A stretch of 64,000 nt of DNA from Pantoea alhagi (lineage in GTDB: Bacteria > Pseudomonadota > Gammaproteobacteria > Enterobacterales > Enterobacteriaceae), in contig NZ_CP019706.1 of NCBI RefSeq assembly GCF_002101395.1, positions 3,038,001 to 3,102,000 of the forward strand, written 5' to 3'. How positions within the stretch are numbered: the stretch's first letter is position 1; the number at the start of each line of letters is the position of its first letter. Positions 33,484-44,710 of the stretch are shown piece after piece. The translations under genes and the position numbers were made by a program. A model generated the notes under the pieces. It did not search any database. It was not told where the DNA came from and was given only the letters and a program-made list of their open reading frames with translations.

Positions 33484-34866
33484 TTAATTTGCGCTGGAGA
33501 CGTTCGCCTCCGCGTGCGGATTACGCGTAGTGGTGCCGTTAAGATTGCGCATCAGCAGAGCAAAGTTCAAATCTACTTCCTCTGGTACCGGCAGCCAGAC
33601 GATATGGCCATTGCCGGGCGCAACCCCGATCGGCTGACCTTTACTATTTTCCAGCGCCGTCAGCGTAAAATGCAGGTTACCGGCGGGGGTCATCAGCTCC
33701 AGGCTGTCGCCCACGGAGAACTTATTTTTCACGTCAACCTGTGCCAGCGCGCCGCGTCGTTCGCCGGTAAACTCGCCGACAAACTGCTGACGTTCAGAGA
33801 TCGAATAGCCATAATCGTAGTTTTGATAGCTGTCATGGGTATGGCGGCGCAGGAAACCTTCGGTATAACCGCGATGCGCCAGACCTTCCAGCGTAGTGAG
33901 CAGCGAGGGATCGAACGGCTTGCCAGCGGCAGCGTCGTCAATAGCGCGGCGATAAACCTGGGCGGTACGGGCGCAGTAGTAAAATGATTTGGTGCGTCCT
34001 TCAATCTTCAGCGAGTGCACACCCATCCGCGTCAGGCGCTCCACGTGCGCCACGGCACGCAGATCTTTGGAATTCATAATATAGGTGCCGTGCTCATCTT
34101 CGAACGCGGTCATATATTCGCCGGGCCGCATCGCCTCTTCAATCAGAAACACTTTATCGGTCGGCTGACCGGCGCCGAGCGTCGGGGTGACATCCTGCAC
34201 CGGAATCGGCTCATACTGATGCACAATATTGCCGATCTCATCCTCTTTGCCTTCCTGAACCTTGTACTCCCAGCGGCAGGCGTTGGTGCAGGTGCCCTGG
34301 TTGGGATCGCGCTTGTTGATATAACCGGAGAGCAGGCAGCGCCCGGAATAGGCCATGCAAAGCGCGCCATGCACAAAGATCTCCAGTTCCATTTCCGGCA
34401 CCTGCTGGCGGATCTCTTCAATCTCTTCCAGCGACAGCTCGCGGGACAAAATAACGCGCGACAGCCCCATCTGTTGCCAGAATTTCACCGTCGCCCAGTT
34501 AACCGCATTGGCCTGAACCGACAGATGGATCGGCATCGCGGGGAACGCATTGCGCACCATCATGATCAGGCCGGGATCGGACATAATCAGCGCGTCCGGC
34601 TGCATATCAATCACCGGCTGGAGATCGCGGATAAAGGTTTTCAGCTTGGCGTTATGCGGGGCGATGTTCACGACCACATAAAACTTTTTACCCAGCGCGT
34701 GCGCTTCCTGAATACCCAGCGCCAGATTCTGATGGTTAAATTCGTTGTTGCGCACCCGCAGGCTGTAGCGTGGCTGGCCGGCATACACGGCGTCTGCGCC
34801 ATAGGCAAAGGCGTAGCGCATATTTTTCAGCGTACCGGCCGGAGAGAGGAGTTCCGGTTTAAACAT
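33484..34866 (-). CDS. trhP: tRNA uridine 5-hydroxylation protein TrhP (YegQ, U32 peptidase family)
   Basis: U32-family protein of 460 residues required for prephenate-dependent 5-hydroxyuridine at tRNA position 34. The family signature is ELEIFVHGALCMAYSGRCLLS, with further cysteines in GTCTNACRWEY for an Fe-S cluster. The N-terminus FKPELLSPAGTLKNMRYAFAYGADAVYAG is a TIM-barrel start, and the C-terminal domain is beta-rich. It is not a protease in this role despite the family name. Conserved neighbour of cyaR. Confidence 0.94.
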   Translation of the reverse strand: MFKPELLSPAGTLKNMRYAFAYGADAVYAGQPRYSLRVRNNEFNHQNLALGIQEAHALGKKFYVVVNIAPHNAKLKTFIRDLQPVIDMQPDALIMSDPGLIMMVRNAFPAMPIHLSVQANAVNWATVKFWQQMGLSRVILSRELSLEEIEEIRQQVPEMELEIFVHGALCMAYSGRCLLSGYINKRDPNQGTCTNACRWEYKVQEGKEDEIGNIVHQYEPIPVQDVTPTLGAGQPTDKVFLIEEAMRPGEYMTAFEDEHGTYIMNSKDLRAVAHVERLTRMGVHSLKIEGRTKSFYYCARTAQVYRRAIDDAAAGKPFDPSLLTTLEGLAHRGYTEGFLRRHTHDSYQNYDYGYSISERQQFVGEFTGERRGALAQVDVKNKFSVGDSLELMTPAGNLHFTLTALENSKGQPIGVAPGNGHIVWLPVPEEVDLNFALLMRNLNGTTTRNPHAEANVSSAN

Positions 34867-34977
34867 AATATTCTCAGTCTGATGTCAGGTCAGATATTGC
34901 TGACGGGCACAGCAAAAATTGATGGCCCGTTAAAAGGTGAGAAATTCTAAGCGGCTGAAGCAGCGATGTAAATTGCG

Positions 34978-35682
34978 CTAGATCAAGCGACACGCATCCG
35001 CCTCCCAGCGGTAGCCCATGCCGTAGACGGCGCGAATAAAGGGCTGATCGGCGTCCAGCGCCTCCAGCTTGCGGCGCAGGTTTTTGATATGGCTGTCGAT
35101 GGTGCGATCGGTGACCACGCGGTAATCGTCATAAAGATGGTTTAACAGCTGCTCGCGCGAAAAGACTTTACCGGGTTCCTGCGCCAGCGTTTTCAGCAGA
35201 CGAAACTCAGCGGGCGTCAGGTCGAGCGCTTTTCCCGCCCAGCTGGCCTGAAAACGTGCTTCATTCACCAGCAGCGGCGACGACGGCGCGGCATCTTCCT
35301 GGCTGCGCTGACAGCGACGCAGAATAGTTTTTACGCGCGCCACCACTTCACGCGGGCTGAAGGGCTTACAGATATAATCATCCGCGCCAATCTCCAGCCC
35401 CAGCAGGCGATCGATCTCTTCGATTTTTGCGGTAACCATCACAATCGGCAGCTCGGAAAAGCGGCGCAGCTCACGACAGACGGAAAGGCCATCCAGCCCG
35501 GGCAGCATCAAATCCAGCAGGATCAGGTCCGGCGGCGTTTGTTTTACAAAAGCAAGAACCTCGTCGCCGCGTGCCAGATGATGGGTGCGGTAGCTGGCCG
35601 CCTGCAGATAATCGATCATCAGCTGAGCGATCTTTGGTTCATCTTCCACAATCAGGATAAGGGGCATGTTAATTTCGGTCAT
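34978..35682 (-). CDS. baeR: Envelope-stress response regulator BaeR
   Basis: OmpR-type regulator of 234 residues. The receiver domain has the acidic pocket VEDEP, phospho-acceptor Asp in LILLDLMLPGLDG, and conserved Thr and Lys in MVTAK and CKPFSP. The winged helix ends DRTIDSHIKNLRRKLEAL...VYGMGYRWE. It activates mdtABC and spy on indole, tannin or envelope stress in E. coli. Ten bases separate it from baeS. Confidence 0.94.
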   Translation of the reverse strand: MTEINMPLILIVEDEPKIAQLMIDYLQAASYRTHHLARGDEVLAFVKQTPPDLILLDLMLPGLDGLSVCRELRRFSELPIVMVTAKIEEIDRLLGLEIGADDYICKPFSPREVVARVKTILRRCQRSQEDAAPSSPLLVNEARFQASWAGKALDLTPAEFRLLKTLAQEPGKVFSREQLLNHLYDDYRVVTDRTIDSHIKNLRRKLEALDADQPFIRAVYGMGYRWEADACRLI

Positions 35683-35692
35683 GGCTGGCTAT

Positions 35693-37075
35693 TCAGGATT
35701 TATCGTGCGGCAATTCTACCCTGATTTGCAGTCCACCTAAATCAGAGTGATCCGCCGACATCGTACCGCCATGCGCTTCGACAATATTGCGACAGATCGC
35801 CAGACCCAGCCCCGAGCCGCCGCTGGCGCGATTGCGGGAGCCTTCGGTGCGGTAAAAACGCTCAAATATTTGTTCACGTTGCGCGTCAGCAACGCCCGGC
35901 GCGGAATCATCAATCAGCAGTTGCCAGCGATCCGCCGTGCTTTGCAGCGTCATTTTTACCGTTCCTCCCGCATCGGTGTAACGCAGGCTGTTTTCCAGCA
36001 GATTGGTGAACAGCTGGATCAGCCGATCGGGATCGCCGAAAAAGGGCGCCTGCTCCACCAGCGACAGTTGCAGCCTCAAAGCATGACTGGCGTAGCGCGC
36101 ATAGAAGTTACCGGCGACCAGCTCCAGCAGCGCCGCCAGGTCAGTTGGGCTTTTGCGATAGGCGAGGGCGCCTTCATCCGACAGCGACAGCTGATGGAGA
36201 TCGTCGACCAGCTTGGTGAGCGTGGCGACTTCCATCAGCAGCGAAGTCACTGCTTCAGGCGTCAGTTTACGCACACCATCCTGCATCGCTTCCAGTTCGC
36301 CGCGCAGGATCGCCAGCGGCGTACGCAGCTCGTGGGAAATATCTGCCATAAAGGCGCGCCGCATGCTTTCGTTTTTTTCCAGTGAGCTGGCAAGGCGGTT
36401 AAAGTCCTGCGCCAGTCGCCCCAGCTCATCCTGACTGCTCACCGCCACCCGACTGGTGAAATGACCTGCCGCCAGCTGGTGGGTGCCAGCAACCAGCCGT
36501 CTGACCGGAGCCAGCAGCCCGCGCGACATCAGCCAGGTCACCGCCGCCGCCAGCAGCGTTGACAGTCCGACAATCAGCCAGCTGGTTCGCCGCTGCTGCT
36601 GATCAAAATTAATATCGGCGCTGCGCGTCAGGCGCTCCGGCGGCGAGCCGATTACCCAGCCGACAACATGCCCGCTGTCGGTATTGATGGCGCGGCGGAT
36701 CCCCTCCTGCGGCACCGGAGAGCGCGGGCCGATCAGCACATGATAGCGCTGGTCGATAATCCAGAACTGGGTACGCCAGCCATGCGGCGGGAGATGATTA
36801 CTGGTGTCGGGATTCTGCTCCAGCGAACGCAGAATAGAAAACACCAGCCGGTTATTGTTGCGCAAAAAATCCCAGTTGCCGTGCTGCTGATACTGATCTG
36901 CCAGCGCCTCGCTCAGCAGTGTCAGCCGCTGTTCATTGCCGCGCTTGATGTAATCGATAAAGCCGTGCTCAAAGCTGAGGCGAACGCCCCAGTGCATGGT
37001 GATCAGCACCAGCATGCAGGTAGAAAAAATAGCGCAAAACAGCTTTGCGCTGATGCCAAAACGCAACTTATCCAT
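35693..37075 (-). CDS. baeS: Sensor histidine kinase BaeS
   Basis: Inner-membrane kinase of 460 residues. Two membrane helices (about 12-32 and 168-188) flank a periplasmic sensor domain, followed by HAMP, the H-box ISHELRTPLA with the phosphorylated His, the N-box LLENSLRYTDAGG and the G-box GGSGLGLAICRNIVEAHGG. The ATG shares one base with the mdtD stop (TAATG), showing translational coupling. Partner of BaeR. Confidence 0.94.
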   Translation of the reverse strand: MDKLRFGISAKLFCAIFSTCMLVLITMHWGVRLSFEHGFIDYIKRGNEQRLTLLSEALADQYQQHGNWDFLRNNNRLVFSILRSLEQNPDTSNHLPPHGWRTQFWIIDQRYHVLIGPRSPVPQEGIRRAINTDSGHVVGWVIGSPPERLTRSADINFDQQQRRTSWLIVGLSTLLAAAVTWLMSRGLLAPVRRLVAGTHQLAAGHFTSRVAVSSQDELGRLAQDFNRLASSLEKNESMRRAFMADISHELRTPLAILRGELEAMQDGVRKLTPEAVTSLLMEVATLTKLVDDLHQLSLSDEGALAYRKSPTDLAALLELVAGNFYARYASHALRLQLSLVEQAPFFGDPDRLIQLFTNLLENSLRYTDAGGTVKMTLQSTADRWQLLIDDSAPGVADAQREQIFERFYRTEGSRNRASGGSGLGLAICRNIVEAHGGTMSADHSDLGGLQIRVELPHDKS

Positions 37076-38487
37076 TAACGCGACGATCTCCCGCGGCCCA
37101 GCGCCGCATTCTTACTTGATGCTTTTGGTACGCGCCAGAAAACCAGCGCTGGCAGCGCAATCACCAGCGCCACGCAAATCCAGGTATAGATAAAGGTTTC
37201 ATGGGCCATTTCGCTGTCGATAGCGGCGTGATGACCAAAAGCGCCCAACAGCAGACCAGCAATGGTGACGCCAATACTCATCGCCAGCTGCATAATCATC
37301 GACAGCAGGCTGTTGCCGCTGGAAGCGAGATTGTCCGGCAGCTCTTTTAACGTCAGCGTATTCATTGAGGAGAAGCGAATAGCGTTCACCATCCCCTGGA
37401 AAAACAGCACGATCGGCAGCGCCCAGATCCAGCCCATCAGCGCCACCAGCGGAAACAGCAATACCACGCCCGCCAGCGCCAGGGTGGAGCCTACCAGCAC
37501 ATTACGGTAGCCAAAGCGGTTAACAATCTGCACCACGATGCGCTTCATGCCCATATTGCCCAGCACCATCGGGATCATCATCAGACCTGCGTGAAACGGA
37601 CTGTAGCCCATGCCAAGCTGCAAAAACAGCGGCGTAAGAAATGGCAACATCCCACTGCCGATACGTCCGGTCAGGCTGCCCAGCAGGCCGATTGAGTAGG
37701 TGCGGTTGTCGAACAGCTTCAGGCTGAACAGCGCGTTATCATTAGCCCGTGCATGCATCAGATAGAACAGCAGCGAGAACACGCCCGCCAGAATCAACAG
37801 CCCCAGCGCCAGCGGCGAATTGCCGGATCCGTGTTGCCCGTCCAGCGCCAGCGTCAATGTCGCCATGCCCGCCGCCAGCAGCAGAAAACCGGAAAAGTCG
37901 AAGCGGCGCGTCTGCATAGAGTAGTTAGGCATCAGCATAATGGTCGCCAGCGCCCCCAGAATCCCCACCGGCAGGTTAATCAGGAAAATCCAGTGCCAGC
38001 TGGCATATTCCACCAGCACGCCGCCCAGCGCCGGGCCAACCAGCGGGCCAATCTGCCCCGGCAGCGTAACAAAGGTCATGGCCGCCATATATTGCTCACG
38101 CGGCACGATTTTCATTACCGTCAGGCGGCCCACCGGCACCAGCATCGCACCGCCGAAGCCCTGCAGCACGCGGGCCAGCACCAGCTGATTCAGGGTTCCC
38201 GCCAGTGCACAAAACAGCGAACCGAGGCTAAACAGCACGATGGCGGCAAAAAAGATGTTGCGCACGCCAAAGCGGTCTGCCAGCCAGCCGCTGAGCGGCA
38301 GCGTTACCGCCACCGTCAGCACATAGGAAACCACCACCGAATGCATCTGGAGCGGATCGACCCCTAAATCGCGCGCCATTGTGGGCAGGGCGGTATTCAC
38401 AATGGTGGTATCCAGCGTCTGCATAAAAAAACCAATGGCAACGATCCACAGCTGCCAGCGTACCGATGCAGATTGTGCATTCTTCAT
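37075..38487 (-). CDS. mdtD: MFS transporter MdtD (DHA2 family)
   Basis: Putative drug:proton antiporter of 470 residues with about fourteen membrane segments. Motifs include FFMQTLDTTIVNTALPTMA, LSGWLADRFGVR and RVLQGFGGAMLVPVGRL. It is fourth in the mdtABCD-baeSR operon; in E. coli it adds nothing to MdtABC resistance and may export other metabolites such as citrate. Confidence 0.93.
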   Translation of the reverse strand: MKNAQSASVRWQLWIVAIGFFMQTLDTTIVNTALPTMARDLGVDPLQMHSVVVSYVLTVAVTLPLSGWLADRFGVRNIFFAAIVLFSLGSLFCALAGTLNQLVLARVLQGFGGAMLVPVGRLTVMKIVPREQYMAAMTFVTLPGQIGPLVGPALGGVLVEYASWHWIFLINLPVGILGALATIMLMPNYSMQTRRFDFSGFLLLAAGMATLTLALDGQHGSGNSPLALGLLILAGVFSLLFYLMHARANDNALFSLKLFDNRTYSIGLLGSLTGRIGSGMLPFLTPLFLQLGMGYSPFHAGLMMIPMVLGNMGMKRIVVQIVNRFGYRNVLVGSTLALAGVVLLFPLVALMGWIWALPIVLFFQGMVNAIRFSSMNTLTLKELPDNLASSGNSLLSMIMQLAMSIGVTIAGLLLGAFGHHAAIDSEMAHETFIYTWICVALVIALPALVFWRVPKASSKNAALGRGRSSR

Positions 38488-38523
38488 AGTTCGCCCCGGT
38501 TATGTCTTAAGCCTGGCGGCCGG

Positions 38524-41500
38524 TTAACCAGCGACCGCCAGCGGTTTTTTCTGTCGCCGCAGCTTGTCCATATAGAGATAAACCACCGGCGTGGTATAAA
38601 GCGTTAACAACTGGCTCATTACCAGCCCGCCAACAATGGTAATGCCGAGCGGCTGACGCAACTCCGCGCCATCGCCGCTGGTCAGTACCAGCGGCAGCGC
38701 GCCCAGCAGGGCGGCCAGCGTGGTCATCACTATAGGACGAAAGCGCAGCAGCGACGCCTGGAAGATCGCTTCGCGTGCGCTCATGCTACTGTTGCGCTGC
38801 GCCTCCAGCGCAAAGTCCACCATCATGATGGCATTCTTCTTTACAATGCCAATCAGCAGCATAATGCCGATCAGCGCAATCAGGCTAAAGGGCGCGCCGA
38901 AAAGCTCCAGCGCCAGCAGCGCGCCAACGCCCGCCGAGGGCAGCGTAGAGAGAATGGTCAGCGGATGGACATAGCTCTCATACAGGATGCCCAGCACAAT
39001 ATAAACGGTGGCGATCGCCGCAAGGATCAGCCATAGCTGGCTGTTCTGCGTTTCTTTGAACACCTGTGCGGTACCGGCGAAGCTGCCGCGCACGTTGGAA
39101 GGCACGCCCAGCGCGGTAATGGTGCGCTCAATCGCCTCTGACGCCTGCGACAGCGAAACGCCTTCCGGCAGGTTAAAGGCGATGGTGGAAGCAGCCGACA
39201 GTCCCTGATGATTCACCGAGAGCGGCGCATTGGCTGGCTGCCAGCGGGCAAACCACGACAGCGGAATGGGCTTGCCGTCGCTGTTGATCAAAAACATCTG
39301 ATCCAGCGCACTGATATCCTGGGTATAGCGCGGATCCACTTCCATTACCACTTTGTACTGATTAAGCGGCTGATAAATGGTAGAGATCTGGCGCTGCCCA
39401 AAAGCGTTGTTCAGCAGGGCGTTAGCGTCGGAAACATCAATGCCCAGCCGCGCCATGCTTTGCCGATCGTAAGTCAGCGCCATTTCTGCGCCTTTGTCCT
39501 GCTGGTCGGAACTGACATCCGCCAGCTCCGGCAGCTTGCTGAACGCCGCACGAATTTTCGGCTCCCAGTTGCGCAGGTCACTTAAATTATCTGACAGCAG
39601 CGTGTACTGATAGCTGGCGTTAGCCTCTCGTCCGCCAACGCGAATATCCTGCACCGGCATCAGAAACAGGCTGGCACCCGGCTCCTTCGCCAGCTTGACG
39701 CGTAGCCGGGCAATCACCTGTTGGGCGCTTTCAGTGCGCGCGGAGAGCGGCTTCAGAGAGATAAACATCGAGCCGCTGTTGGTGCGCGAACCGCCGGTAA
39801 AACCGGTTACGTTATCCACCGCCGGATCCTGACGAATGATCTGCATAAAGTCCGCCAGCTTGCCGCGCATTGCCTGGAAAGAGATGCTCTGATCGGCAGA
39901 GATAAAGCCCATCAGGCGGCCAGTGTCCTGTTCAGGGAAAAAGGTTTTTGGAATGGTGATATAGAGATATACCGTCAGGCCGATGGTGGCCAGCAGCAGC
40001 AGTAACGTCCAGCGCGCCCGCTCCAGCACCCAGTGCAGTGAACGGCCATAGCCGCGTTGCAGGCCCAGCAGCAGGCGGTTAAAACCTCGGGTGCGCGGCT
40101 GGCTGCCAGCCCGTTTCGCCTTTAACAGCCAGGCACACATCATCGGCGTCAGAGTGATAGAAATCACCAGCGAGATCATAATTGCTACCGACAGGGTGAC
40201 GGCAAATTCGCGAAACAGCCGTCCCACCAGCCCGCCCATCAGCAGTAGCGGAATAAATACCGCCACCAGCGAGATGCTCATCGACAGCACGGTAAAGCCC
40301 ACTTCACGCACGCCCTGTAGCGATGCCTGCAAGGGTTTCATTCCCGCTTCAATATGGCGGGAAATATTCTCCAGCACCACGATGGCGTCATCCACCACAA
40401 AACCGGTGGCAATGGTGAGCGCCATCAGCGACAGGTTGTTGAGACTGAATCCACACAGATACATAGCGGCAAAGGTGCCAATCAGCGAGACCGGCACCGC
40501 CACCGCCGGAATCAGGGTCGCGCGACCGGAGCGCAGGAACAGAAACACCACCAGAATCACCAGCGCCACGGCAATCACCAGCGATTGCTCTACCTCCTCC
40601 AGCGAGGCGCGAATGGTCGGTGAGCGATCCTGTGCCACCGCCAGATTAATGGCGGCAGGGATAATTTCATGCAGCTCCGGCAGCTCGGCGCGAATGCGGT
40701 CAACGGTCTGGATCACGTTGGCGTCAGCAGTTTTGCGGATCACCAACAGCACCGCCGGTTTAGCGTTGGTCATTCCGGCGTTGCGCACATCCTGTACCGA
40801 GTCGGTAACCGTGGCGACATCCGCCAGGCGTACCGCTGCGCCATTGTTGTAATGCACTACCAGCGGCTGATATTCCGCTGCGGTTTTTAGCTCATCATTG
40901 GTTCTGAACTGCCAGCGCTCGCCATTGTTTTCCACCGCCCCTGCGGACGGCGCACGTTGGCGTTGGCGATCGCCTGGCGCACCGCATCCAGCGAAACGCC
41001 CTGATTAAACAACGCCTGTGGATTCAGCTGCACCCGCACCGCTGGCAGCGAGCTGCCGCCAACGGTCACGTCGCCGACCCCTTCAATCTGCGCCAGCTTT
41101 TGTGCCAGCTGCGTCGAGGCGTAGTCATACATCTGACCGGGCGTCCAGTCATCGGAGGTCAGCGTCATAATCATGATCGGCGCATCGGATGGGTTCGCCT
41201 TGCGCCAGCTGGGACGGGCTGGCATCCCGCTGGGCAACAGGCTTTGCGCGGCGTTGATCGCTGCCTGCACATCACGCGCCGCGCCGTTAATATCGCGATC
41301 GTAGTCAAACACCATAATGATGCGCGTACTGCCCAGCGAACTGGTGGAGGTCATTTCACTGACGCCAGCGATGCGCCCCAGCGAACGCTCCAGCGGCGTC
41401 GCTACCGATGACGCCATGGTTTCCGGCGAGGCGCCCGGCAGCGAAGCGCTAATCATAATGACCGGAAAATCGACCTGCGGCAGCGGCGACACCGGCAGCA

Positions 41501-41591
41501 GGCGAAAGCCAAGTATGCCGACCAGCGCAATCGCCAGCGTTAACAGACTGGTAGCGACCGGGCGGTAGATAAACAGCGCAAAAAACTTCAC
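38524..41591 (-). pseudogene. mdtC: mdtC, RND efflux pump subunit, interrupted by a one-base frameshift
   Basis: Inner-membrane RND transporter that with MdtB and MdtA forms a TolC-linked pump for novobiocin and bile salts. The frame starts at a GTG (41591) overlapping the mdtB stop by four bases. It runs to NANVRRPQGR, then leaves frame and stops at 40887. The rest of MdtC continues in another frame from before 40935 to 38524. Adding one G to the four-base run 40938-40941 restores PQGAVENNGERWQFRTNDEL and gives a 1022-residue protein, the normal length. All other RND motifs are intact. Either a recent mutation or a sequencing error in a homopolymer. Confidence 0.88.
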
Positions 41592-44500
41592 GACTGCGTC
41601 TCCCCGCGCTGTAAACGGCGACGCGTATAGTGCGCCAGGCGATCGAACAGCAGGTAAATAACCGGCGTGGTAAACAGCGTCAACACCTGGCTGAGGATCA
41701 GCCCGCCGACCATGGCAATGCCGAGCGGACGACGCAGTTCAGCGCCTACGCCGGTGCTCAGCATCAGCGGTAACGCGCCCAGCAGCGCCGCCAGCGTGGT
41801 CATCAGTATGGGACGAAAGCGCAGCAAACAGGCCTGATAGATGGCGTCATAGGGTGTTTTGCCCTGTTCGCGCTCGGCGGCAAGCGCGAAATCGATCATC
41901 ATGATGGCGTTTTTCTTCACGATACCGATCAGCAGGATAACGCCGATTATGGCAATAATATCCAGCTCATGACCGCTTAACAGCAACGCCAGCAACGCGC
42001 CCACACCGGCGGTGGGCAGGGTGGAGAGGATGGTGATCGGATGGATAAAGCTCTCATACAGCACGCCAAGCACGATATACATCGCCACGATGGCGGCCAC
42101 AATCAGCCACGCCGTGCTGCCCAGCGCTGCCTGAAACGCCAGCGTGCTGCCCTGGAAGCGGGTCATGATTTCCGACGGCATCGCCAGATCTTTTTCCGCC
42201 GCGCTAATCGCCTGCACCGCTTCGCCCAGCGAATAACCGCTGTTGAGGTTGAACGAAAAGGTGGTTGAGGGGAACTGATCGAGGTGGTTAATCGTCAGGG
42301 CGCTATGCTGCTGCTCAACCCGGGCAATAGTGCTGAGCGGCACCGTGCCGCCATCGCTGGTGGCGATGCGGATAGCCTCCAGCGCCTGCAGCCCAGGCGC
42401 GTTTTGCGTATCCTGCTCCAGCACCACGCGATACTGGTTGGCCTGGGTATAGATGGTGGAAATCAGCCGCTGGCCGAACGCGTTATATAGCGCGTTATCA
42501 ATATCGCTCATGCTGATGCCGAGGCGGCTGGCACTGTCGCGGTCGACTTTAACATACGCCTCCAGCCCCTGATCCTGCCAGTCGCTGCTGACATCCTTCA
42601 GCTGCGGCAGCGTACGCAGGCGCGCCAACAGCGGCGGCACCCACTGACTTAACGACGCCAGCGAGCCGGTTTGCAGCGTAAACTGATACTGCGTGCGGCT
42701 CAGCTGGGTATCGATAGTTAAATCCTGCACCGGTTGCAGCCACAGCGTGACGCCCGGCACGCGCGCTACCGCGCTTTGCAGACGCTCAATCACCGCCGGA
42801 ATACGATCGTCACGCTCATCCAGCGGCTTCAGGTTAATCTGGACGCGCGCGCTGTTCAGTGCCGGATTGGTGCCATCAACGCCGACGAATGAGGTGACGC
42901 TCTGCACCGCCGGATCGCGCTGGATAATCGAGGCGACATCGCGCGTGCGCTGCGCCATGCTGGCGTAAGAGACACTTTGCGGCGCCTGCAGCGTACCCTG
43001 AATAATGCCGTTATCCTGTAGCGGGAAGAAGCCTTTGGGTATGAACATCCACAGCAGCAGTGTCAGGATCAGCGTACCTAACGCCACGCCCAGCGTGAGC
43101 CACGGATGGCTTAACACGCGGGTCAGCAAACGACCATAAACGGCGATAATACGTTCGAACATCGCTTCGCTGGCGCGGGAAAAGCGGTTCTGACGGCGCA
43201 GTGATTCTGCATTAAGCATACGCGCGCACATCATCGGCGTGAGCGTCAGCGAGACGATAGCGGAAATCAATATTGCCACCGCCAGCGTAACGGCAAACTC
43301 GCGGAACAGACGTCCGACGATATCGCTCATAAACAGCAGCGGGATCAGCACCGCAATCAGTGAGAAGGTGAGGGAGATAATGGTAAAGCCAATCTCACCG
43401 GCCCCTTTCAGCGTGGCGGCCAGTGGCTTTTCCCCCTGCTCGATATAGCGGGATATGTTTTCGATCACCACTATCGCATCGTCCACCACAAAGCCGGTGG
43501 CAATGGTGAGCGCCATCAGCGTCAGGTTATTCACCGAGAAGCCGAGCAGCCAGAGCACCGCAAAGGTGCCGATCAATGATAGCGGCACCGCTACCGCCGG
43601 AATAATGGTGGCGGGGACGTTGCGCAGAAACAGGTAAATAATCATTACCACCAGCGCCAGTGCCAGCAGCAGTTCCAGCTGCACATCATGCACCGAGGCG
43701 CGGATATTGGTGGTACGGTCGGAAAGTAATTTTACTTCGACCGATTTCGGCAACGAGGCGGTCAGTTCCGGCAGCAGGCTGCGAATATTGTCGGCGGTTG
43801 CGATGATATTCGCTCCCGGCTGGCGCTGAACATTAAGAACAATCGCCTGCTGCCGGTTGGCCCATGCGCCGAGCCAGCTGTTTTCGGCACCCTGTTCAAC
43901 GGTAGCGACATCGCCCAGCCGCACCGGCGCGTTATTGCTGTAGGTGATAATCAGCTGACGATAATCTTCCGCCGACTGCATCTGGTCGTTAGCCGACAGG
44001 GTAATTGAGCGCTCCGGTCCGTCAAGGCTGCCTTTTGCTGAGTTGACGTTGGCGTTGGCGATAGCGGTACGCACCGTTTCGCTGTCAAGGCCGAGTGCCG
44101 CCAGCGCCTGCGCATTCATTTTTACACGCACTGCCGGACGCTGCCCGCCTGACAGCGTAACCAGCCCCACGCCGCTAACCTGAGAGATTTTCTGGGCGAT
44201 ACGGGTTTCCACCATATCCTGCACCTGCGTCATCGGCATGCTGGTGGTGGTCACCGCCAGTGTCATAATTGGCGGATCGGCGGGGTTGACCTTGCTGTAA
44301 ACCGGCGGATTGGGTAAGTCATCTGGCAGCAGGTTGGTGGCAGAGTTAATTGCCGCCTGCACTTCCTGTTCAGCAACATCCAGCGGCAGCGTAAGCTGAA
44401 ACTGTAAAGTCACAACCGAGGCACCACCGGAACTCTGCGACGACATCTGCTGCAGCCCGGACATTTGCCCGAACTGACGCTCCAGCGGCGCGGTAATGGC

Positions 44501-44710
44501 GGAGGTGACAACATCAGGGCTGGCGCCGGGATAGAGCGTGACCACCTGAATGGTGGGGTAATCCACTTCCGGGAGCGCGGAAACCGGCAAAAAGCGATAG
44601 CCCAGAATACCGGCCAGCAGAATAGCGACCATTAACAGCGTGGTAGCGACCGGCCTTAGAATAAAGTGGCGTGATGGGCCACCGGTAGCATTAGGAGGTA
44701 AAACCTGCAT
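41588..44710 (-). CDS. mdtB: Multidrug RND transporter subunit MdtB
   Basis: RND pump of 1040 residues. Repeated halves each start with a membrane helix (FILRPVATTLLMVAILLAGI) and a large periplasmic loop. The proton-relay Asp pair is in GFVVDDAIVV-type helix 4, and conserved GIVKKNAIMMIDFALAAE and FRPILMTTLAALLGALPL segments lie in the second half. MdtB works as a B2C heterotrimer with MdtC, so the fate of the pump depends on whether mdtC is functional. The ATG shares a base with the mdtA stop. Confidence 0.95.
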   Translation of the reverse strand: MQVLPPNATGGPSRHFILRPVATTLLMVAILLAGILGYRFLPVSALPEVDYPTIQVVTLYPGASPDVVTSAITAPLERQFGQMSGLQQMSSQSSGGASVVTLQFQLTLPLDVAEQEVQAAINSATNLLPDDLPNPPVYSKVNPADPPIMTLAVTTTSMPMTQVQDMVETRIAQKISQVSGVGLVTLSGGQRPAVRVKMNAQALAALGLDSETVRTAIANANVNSAKGSLDGPERSITLSANDQMQSAEDYRQLIITYSNNAPVRLGDVATVEQGAENSWLGAWANRQQAIVLNVQRQPGANIIATADNIRSLLPELTASLPKSVEVKLLSDRTTNIRASVHDVQLELLLALALVVMIIYLFLRNVPATIIPAVAVPLSLIGTFAVLWLLGFSVNNLTLMALTIATGFVVDDAIVVIENISRYIEQGEKPLAATLKGAGEIGFTIISLTFSLIAVLIPLLFMSDIVGRLFREFAVTLAVAILISAIVSLTLTPMMCARMLNAESLRRQNRFSRASEAMFERIIAVYGRLLTRVLSHPWLTLGVALGTLILTLLLWMFIPKGFFPLQDNGIIQGTLQAPQSVSYASMAQRTRDVASIIQRDPAVQSVTSFVGVDGTNPALNSARVQINLKPLDERDDRIPAVIERLQSAVARVPGVTLWLQPVQDLTIDTQLSRTQYQFTLQTGSLASLSQWVPPLLARLRTLPQLKDVSSDWQDQGLEAYVKVDRDSASRLGISMSDIDNALYNAFGQRLISTIYTQANQYRVVLEQDTQNAPGLQALEAIRIATSDGGTVPLSTIARVEQQHSALTINHLDQFPSTTFSFNLNSGYSLGEAVQAISAAEKDLAMPSEIMTRFQGSTLAFQAALGSTAWLIVAAIVAMYIVLGVLYESFIHPITILSTLPTAGVGALLALLLSGHELDIIAIIGVILLIGIVKKNAIMMIDFALAAEREQGKTPYDAIYQACLLRFRPILMTTLAALLGALPLMLSTGVGAELRRPLGIAMVGGLILSQVLTLFTTPVIYLLFDRLAHYTRRRLQRGETQS

